Below, piece after piece: positions 17,101-20,557 of a DNA stretch of 20,557 bases; position 1 is the stretch's first letter; each line of letters begins with the position of its first letter. A model generated the notes under the pieces. The model was not told the origin of the DNA and made no database searches. It saw nothing but the letters and a program-made list of their open reading frames with translations. The position numbers were made by a program, and so were the translations under genes. Source of the DNA: Alangreenwoodia sp964438605 (GTDB lineage: Bacteria > Bacillota > Clostridia > Peptostreptococcales > Anaerovoracaceae); NCBI GenBank assembly GCA_964438605.1, contig CAYTKT010000040.1, forward strand, positions 1 to 20,557. Direction: 5' to 3'.

Positions 17101-17528
17101 TTACATACATCTTTAACGTTTAGTCCATCCGGGTTGTAGTCTGTTTCTGGTTCATATCCTATGTCATTCTCCCTGCAAGGTACAAGCAACGTCACACCCT
17201 GAGGTATCGTGAGGGAAGAGGTGAGTTCGTAGTCTTTCAAAAGGCGAACGATTTTATTTTCATTTGTATTGTTCTGAGCAGCACTTAAAGCGGAAGACAG
17301 ATCGGAATAGGCGACGTCCCCTACCTGGGCAATGTTTTCTTCTTGATTCTGTTCAACGCCGCCATCCGATGAGGCGGCGTTCAGATAAGGCCCTTGTGTT
17401 TCTGTTGCTTCATTCGCATAGGCGCTCGGTGCGAATGCCGGCATGAAACCGATCACCAGTGCCAGTGCCGCTACAAGGCTTATAGCTTTGTCTACAAACG
17501 TAGGAGGTCTTACTTTTCTCTGTTTCAT
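14193..17528 (-). CDS. Large secreted protein with three C-terminal SLH domains
   Basis: Predicted 1,111 residues from ATG 17528 (GGAG 7 bases upstream; an adjacent ATG at 17531 and one at 17561 are alternatives). A signal peptide covers 1-38 with a likely cut after SAYA. Residues 40-540 are an extracellular region rich in beta-type segments and Gly/Asn turns (NGLIRMANGTLKK, for example), of no family I recognise, with nine cysteines. Residues about 630-709 look like an Ig-like or fibronectin-like domain. A Pro/Gly/Ser linker (710-747) and a Thr-rich run of about 11-residue repeats (748-818, PDGxxTEKTT style) follow. SLH domains lie at about 930-982, 989-1039 and 1053-1108. The TRAE-type motif appears as TRGM, TREQ and TRAQ. 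SLH domains usually bind pyruvylated wall polysaccharide, so this should be a wall-anchored surface protein. Confidence 0.85.
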   Translation of the reverse strand: MKQRKVRPPTFVDKAISLVAALALVIGFMPAFAPSAYANEATETQGPYLNAASSDGGVEQNQEENIAQVGDVAYSDLSSALSAAQNNTNENKIVRLLKDYELTSSLTIPQGVTLLVPCRENDIGYEPETDYNPDGLNVKDVCKQYRELIVDENVTITVKGTLLVNAYTCGGSIKDSLVPNTVNGNYGMMELNGTIEVKSGGVLDVCGYVEGNGSVIAEPGSIVRDVYCVDHWRGGSQAYEMFPTVYPMNEVHMNNIQVPTIINAGAELVGTVKMTAWGAYYRTRFCQVSGEGGNGLIRMANGTLKKTYDSEGASNDNDYVGSGPFYRGKESFVIEGDGTVESGTLTLPYIGEQSTADFLYPVDGDLTFDVTGNWVVKERLKFMPGAQVILRSGSMISVDATLAHYPNKANQLVFYTDEGFDDVSIKTFKGETKYPDGRGDAVLTLEGNTTAFFNADFAGTIKIDKKDATRKSPARVVFGKGVTVTTSEANGYCNGTKSCTFNTMIKGENETIKIESDDGGQISEDHKTFYPVAGTPYACYYEGDKLHILEEKVPEFTPDASVDFEKETLTGLTTETDYKVDGEVFHADANGEIPIDPSWFGKKLALVKAGNNTTTADSKAQTLKIDERPAAPSGLSTADTTSYGATDGKIEGFDSSKAYEYKAEGTDSWNEVPQGKTLEGLSAGNYEVRLKATEKNFASEPAVLTVSEPSRPTPPSSDAPVPPPTGGSGTGFVGSAQGSTGQSQGSTENPDGSVTTTTTNPDGSKTESTTYADGTITEKNTSADGVVSEKTVTPDNTITEKVTQPDGAVTEKTTTPEGISGQVEKNAEGNVTSANVNIPKDLEKQEIVTAPVTIPAEKDAAKAPEVHVQVGFGETAKVELPVTEFGPGTVAILVYEDGTEEVVRDCTIGENGVILNVEGDVTLKIVERSQNFTDVASGNWASDAVEFVAARELFQGTGNQQFTPEGNMTRGMLVTVLYRLAYEPEAAQVDFDDMNQQAYYSDAVAWAASNGVVTGYSDHAFGPDDDITREQLATILYRYAKNHTATTGQTATLTTFADASQISPYAAEAMSWAVSSGLINGVGNNQLAPEGDATRAQVATMLMRFCENITA
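15075..15287 (-). repeat. Thr-rich coding repeats (about 11 residues per unit)
   Basis: Six to seven in-frame units in the C-terminal-SLH protein, with a core PDG or ADG followed by a Thr/Ser/Glu/Lys run such as TITEKNT or AVTEKTT. They lie between the Pro/Gly linker and the folded part before the SLH domains. Such segments act as extended stalks in many Gram-positive surface proteins and vary in copy number. Confidence 0.75.
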
Positions 17529-17561
17529 CATACCACTCCTTTCGTATTTAGGACCCTTCAT

Positions 17562-18001
17562 GCCGCTCCCTATTTAATCGGGATCAGTTGGCAAAACGAA
17601 GTTCAAATCTGAAATTCACTTATTTTCACTTTCAGAACCCTGTTGGGATGCAAGTAATAAGTAAATTGATGTCATCTGCAGTCTGGTTTTTTCTTTTATA
17701 GAAAACGGCTTTCTCACACAGTTTCATCCAATTCAAATCGAAAAAGAATCAGCCTCTTACTATTTCCAGCAATTCATTTCAAAACTTATACAAACTGACC
17801 TCCCCAGGGCCAAGACCCGCCATAGTCTGCAGCGTGCGACTTCGGCCCTAGGGAAGCCGGGCGATTAAATCGTTTGGATAGATTGTTTCAATCTATACTT
17901 TTTCATCTCCAAATTTCCGGTTCAGGAATGCTCATATGTGTTGTACACCCAAGTCGCAGTAACACAGTGTGTCGAGTTTTGTTATTTTTCCATAAGGTCT
18001 T
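17562..18001. other. 440-base spacer between the SLH genes, AT-rich apart from one GC-rich block
   Basis: No coding frame is convincing. Apart from the hairpins at 17802-17896 (listed separately) it is AT-rich. AATAGGGAGCGGC lies just before the upstream in-frame ATG at 17561. No clear paired promoter was found for the gene starting at 17528. TATAAA on the minus strand at 17694-17699 lacks a matching -35. Confidence 0.45.
17802..17896. ncRNA. Possible structured RNA or attenuator between the two SLH genes
   Basis: A GC-rich inverted repeat, CCCCAGGGCC (17802-17811) and GGCCCTAGGG (17844-17853), pairs at nine of ten positions. Read on the minus strand the odd position becomes a U-G pair and the stem extends by a further G-U and A-U, so a minus-strand RNA is slightly favoured. 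Inside it a 4-bp AGAC/GTCT hairpin can form. A second hairpin, ATAGATTG/CAATCTAT with a 3-base loop (17878-17896), is followed on the plus strand by ACTTTTTC, which would suit termination of a plus-strand transcript. Which strand is transcribed is unresolved. It matches no riboswitch consensus I know: the c-di-GMP-I, cobalamin and T-box signatures are missing. Confidence 0.4.
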
Positions 18002-20374
18002 TTATTTAAATACCACGGTGTATGTACCTTCATCCAGGTTATCTGGGTCTTTTTCAGCCTTGGTATCCACTTCGAATTCAAGAGAATTTCCTTTCAGGTA
18101 TCTCAATTGCCATCCACCGTCTATTATTGGATATTTTCCGCGACTGAACATTAAATTTTTTACAAAGGTATAGATATCTTTTTCAGTAATGTTATTGTTC
18201 ACTGTCAAAATCACTTTTTTGTTTTCCACCTTCACATTATTTGAACTTTGTCCGTTCAATATTTCTGTCCCTATTGATACACCTGTTATTGTTCGTATAG
18301 TATCGCTGTGTTGTTTCAGGGTTTCAGCAAGAGGTGTGCCTATTAGTGTATAAATGTCTCTCACTCTTTTATCACCATCAAGTATGTCAACAGTCAATTT
18401 TTTATCGGTGGCTATTAGTTGTGCCAAAGATCCAGTATTTGCATCCTCATTGAAGTGTTTGGCAAGTGCCACCATCGCGTTCTGCAGAGTACCATTCGTG
18501 AATCTTACGGTGTACATTACTTTTTTGTCATCAGTGAAATATACGTTGAAAGTTGTCGGTTTTCCAACCAAGTCGCCAATTGTGGTTTGTCCGGTAATTG
18601 TAGTTCCGTCTGGTAATGTGCCAAATTTCAGTCCTTTCACGAACGTTTCTATGTCTGCCATATCAATGGTATGTTTGTTTTCGAAATCTATTTTATTGTT
18701 TTCATCGCCATTTCCTTCGATTAATTTAATATCCGATATTCTAGCTTGCAGACTATCCCTCAACAGAATACCAATGTTTTTGTACACTTCAGCTACCTTC
18801 ACGGTATGGTCATTCACAATTACTTCCAGAGTGTTATCTTTAAAACTAATGGATGCATAGTCTTCGATTTTTTCATTCACAGACGGTACCTTCCATTGAA
18901 TATACTGATCCAGGCTGGCAAGTTGGAATTTCACTTCATAGTTCACGTTGGTTTGGCCTTTACCATTTTCCGTATCAGTGACCTGAACTTCAAAAGATTT
19001 ATCTTTCAGTGCCTCTATATTCGTGCCGCTCTCTACAGAAGGAACAAGTGCCTTCACGAATCCCAAGACCTTGTCTTCGGTTATCTCTTCTTTCAAACTC
19101 AGCACAGCATTTTCCGTATCTTGAATCGTAGTTCCATCAAGTGCCTTAATCGCAGTGATCTTGCTTACCGTTTTATTGTTTTCTTGCAACGCATTTATCA
19201 GAATATCAAGTATATCAGTTTTTACAGTCGAAACGTTCACTGTACCATCATAGATTGTTACGTTAACGACATTATTACCCTCGTTGTCTTTTGAGAGTTT
19301 TTCAAGAACGGCATACTGAGGATTAGTTGTGTTTCCTTCAATTTTTTTATTGACTTCTTCTATACCGTTCTCTATGATCCCGTTAATGGTCTCTTCTGTA
19401 ATGTTATCTCTGTATCCACCTCCTGAAGTGCCGCCAGAACCGCCTTGTGGTTTGTTTTGATTATCATTATTGCCCGGTTTGTTTTCCGGCACCACGTAGT
19501 CCTGACCGTTGTCAACTTTGTCTCCATTGACCGTCACGTTACCTGCATTCTCCGTCACAAACTCGGTTCCTTCCGGTGCTCCGGTGATGTCTACGGTGTC
19601 AGCCTGAACAACGACTTTCGCTGCTCCGGTCACGTTACTCATGTCTACTTTCGCCGTATCTCCGGCCAGCACAACTGGCAGGTCGGTGGCTGTTCCGGTC
19701 AGGCTAACGTCCTCTGCGACCACAAGGGTGATTCCTTTGCTGGCAATCGGCCATTCTCCATCGGTATTCGCATACGTTCCGATCAGGCGGTCCATCACGG
19801 TCATCACGGACGCACGGTTGATATCGACTTTTGGTCCGATGTTACTGGCATCGATTCCTTGAATCACGCCCAGGTTGACGAGGGCATTGACCGAACCGAC
19901 CGCCCAGCTGGAAACGCTGCCTGCATCTGCAAAGGTTTTATTGGAACTTGGCTGGTCCTCTACGCCAAGGGCACGAGCGATCATCACAAACGTCTGTTCT
20001 CTGGTGACGGTCCTCCCCGGACTCATGGTATTGCCTCCGGTTCCGTTCAGGATTCCTGCGGCTACGCACTTTGAAACGGCATCGACATACCAGGCGCTTG
20101 CATCCACATCGCTGTATCCGCTGATGCTGGTCGTTTCTTTCAGGCGCAGCAGGTTGGCAAAGGTCTGTGCTGCCTCTGCCCGGCTCATATCTCCATTCGG
20201 ATTAAATTCTCCAGCGCCGGTGCCATGCACAACGCCGACGTTACTCCAGCGGTCGATCGAGCTTTCCGCCCAGTGACCATTGGTATCCCCATAGGTTGCC
20301 GCAAAGGCAACGGTCGGGGTTAGGGTCAGTACCATGGTGAGTACTAACAAGATAGATAAAACTTTTTTTCTCAT
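18002..20374 (-). CDS. S-layer-type secreted protein with three N-terminal SLH domains
   Basis: A 790-residue protein. A signal peptide (1-25, MRKKVLSILLVLTMVLTL...) has a likely cut after VAFA. Three SLH domains at about 28-78, 85-136 and 146-200 carry SRAE, TREQ and NRAS at the TRAE position, so the third is the most divergent. Residues 213-296 are a Val/Thr-rich beta domain, followed by an Asn/Gly linker (297-323). Residues about 352-484, 500-627 and 632-790 seem to be three related domains, each with a strand-rich start, a T/S-x-I-T-x-hydrophobic central segment, and a TEDKV/MADIE/TEKDI helix ahead of a -FVKxL motif. ATG 20374 has AAAGGAGGA about 8 bases upstream. The DNA coding for the three C-terminal domains is clearly more AT-rich than the SLH part. 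Role: wall-anchored surface or S-layer protein. Confidence 0.87.
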   Translation of the reverse strand: MRKKVLSILLVLTMVLTLTPTVAFAATYGDTNGHWAESSIDRWSNVGVVHGTGAGEFNPNGDMSRAEAAQTFANLLRLKETTSISGYSDVDASAWYVDAVSKCVAAGILNGTGGNTMSPGRTVTREQTFVMIARALGVEDQPSSNKTFADAGSVSSWAVGSVNALVNLGVIQGIDASNIGPKVDINRASVMTVMDRLIGTYANTDGEWPIASKGITLVVAEDVSLTGTATDLPVVLAGDTAKVDMSNVTGAAKVVVQADTVDITGAPEGTEFVTENAGNVTVNGDKVDNGQDYVVPENKPGNNDNQNKPQGGSGGTSGGGYRDNITEETINGIIENGIEEVNKKIEGNTTNPQYAVLEKLSKDNEGNNVVNVTIYDGTVNVSTVKTDILDILINALQENNKTVSKITAIKALDGTTIQDTENAVLSLKEEITEDKVLGFVKALVPSVESGTNIEALKDKSFEVQVTDTENGKGQTNVNYEVKFQLASLDQYIQWKVPSVNEKIEDYASISFKDNTLEVIVNDHTVKVAEVYKNIGILLRDSLQARISDIKLIEGNGDENNKIDFENKHTIDMADIETFVKGLKFGTLPDGTTITGQTTIGDLVGKPTTFNVYFTDDKKVMYTVRFTNGTLQNAMVALAKHFNEDANTGSLAQLIATDKKLTVDILDGDKRVRDIYTLIGTPLAETLKQHSDTIRTITGVSIGTEILNGQSSNNVKVENKKVILTVNNNITEKDIYTFVKNLMFSRGKYPIIDGGWQLRYLKGNSLEFEVDTKAEKDPDNLDEGTYTVVFK

Positions 20375-20557
20375 GACTCTCTCCTCCTTTTCTGAGATGA
20401 ATCGGTTGGGGCTTTCGCCCGTGGTTTCCTCTCCGGATCGCGGTTTGGGCTCGTTCTTCCCATGATGTCATTTGGTAAGAACTTTTTGCCTGTTTGTTGG
20501 TTGAATCCGAACGCAACGCTCGGCTTTCCGATTTCCAAGGAAAGCGTTTCCTTCCAA
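20375..20557 (-). promoter_or_regulatory. Leader of the N-terminal-SLH gene
   Basis: 183 bases up to the window edge. On the minus strand a GGGC-GAAA-GCCC hairpin (20409-20420) with a GNRA-type loop lies about 35 bases before the start codon. At the edge, 20537-20553 is an inverted repeat, AAGGAAA-GCG-TTTCCTT. The latter could be a CcpA-type site (11 of 14 positions fit the cre consensus TGWAANCGNTNWCA by my count) or the end of an upstream terminator. No paired promoter was found. Confidence 0.3.

Noticed and set aside
17780..17905. c-di-GMP riboswitch upstream of the SLH gene
   Set aside because: SLH and other surface genes in clostridia often have one, but the GGCAAACC and CGCAAAGCC-type conserved segments are missing on both strands.

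Overview
The window reads as a chromosomal segment of an anaerobic low-to-mid-GC Firmicute, most likely class Clostridia. The reasons are the murB, PHP-hydrolase, rapZ, yvcK gene order, AGGAGG-type ribosome binding sites, and two cell-wall-associated proteins with SLH domains. The genus cannot be told from sequence reading alone. All recognisable genes lie on the minus strand, so transcription runs from high to low coordinates. No tRNA, rRNA, CRISPR array, insertion sequence or phage gene was recognised.

Layout in transcription order. (1) 20374-14193 holds two consecutive secreted SLH proteins. The first carries three SLH domains at its N terminus, the second three at its C terminus. They are separated by a 440-base spacer with a strong GC-rich inverted repeat and a second hairpin. 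A strong bidirectional hairpin terminator closes this block at 14092-14127. (2) 13624-10466 holds argG and argH, the last two steps of arginine synthesis, each with its own promoter-like sequence. Between them lie degenerate repeats of about 52 bp and a terminator. (3) 10281-8022 holds a Fic-fold protein with a destroyed active site, a YfcE-type phosphodiesterase and a PAP2-family membrane phosphatase. (4) 7705-3520 holds murB, a PHP-domain hydrolase, rapZ and yvcK, a conserved cell-envelope and carbon-partitioning cluster. whiA, which usually follows yvcK, is not there. In its place (3392-1770) is a protein with five 29-residue repeats, a long charged linker and an uncharacterised C-terminal domain. 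(5) 1624-338 holds O-acetylhomoserine sulfhydrylase, and a possible truncated gene runs off the left edge.

The region combines envelope biogenesis (murB, yvcK, PAP2, SLH proteins) with amino-acid synthesis (argG, argH, sulfhydrylase). The least ordinary features are the Fic pseudoenzyme, the repeat protein in the whiA position, the murB-derived remnants just downstream of murB, the structured spacer between the SLH genes, and the base-composition break inside the first SLH gene.
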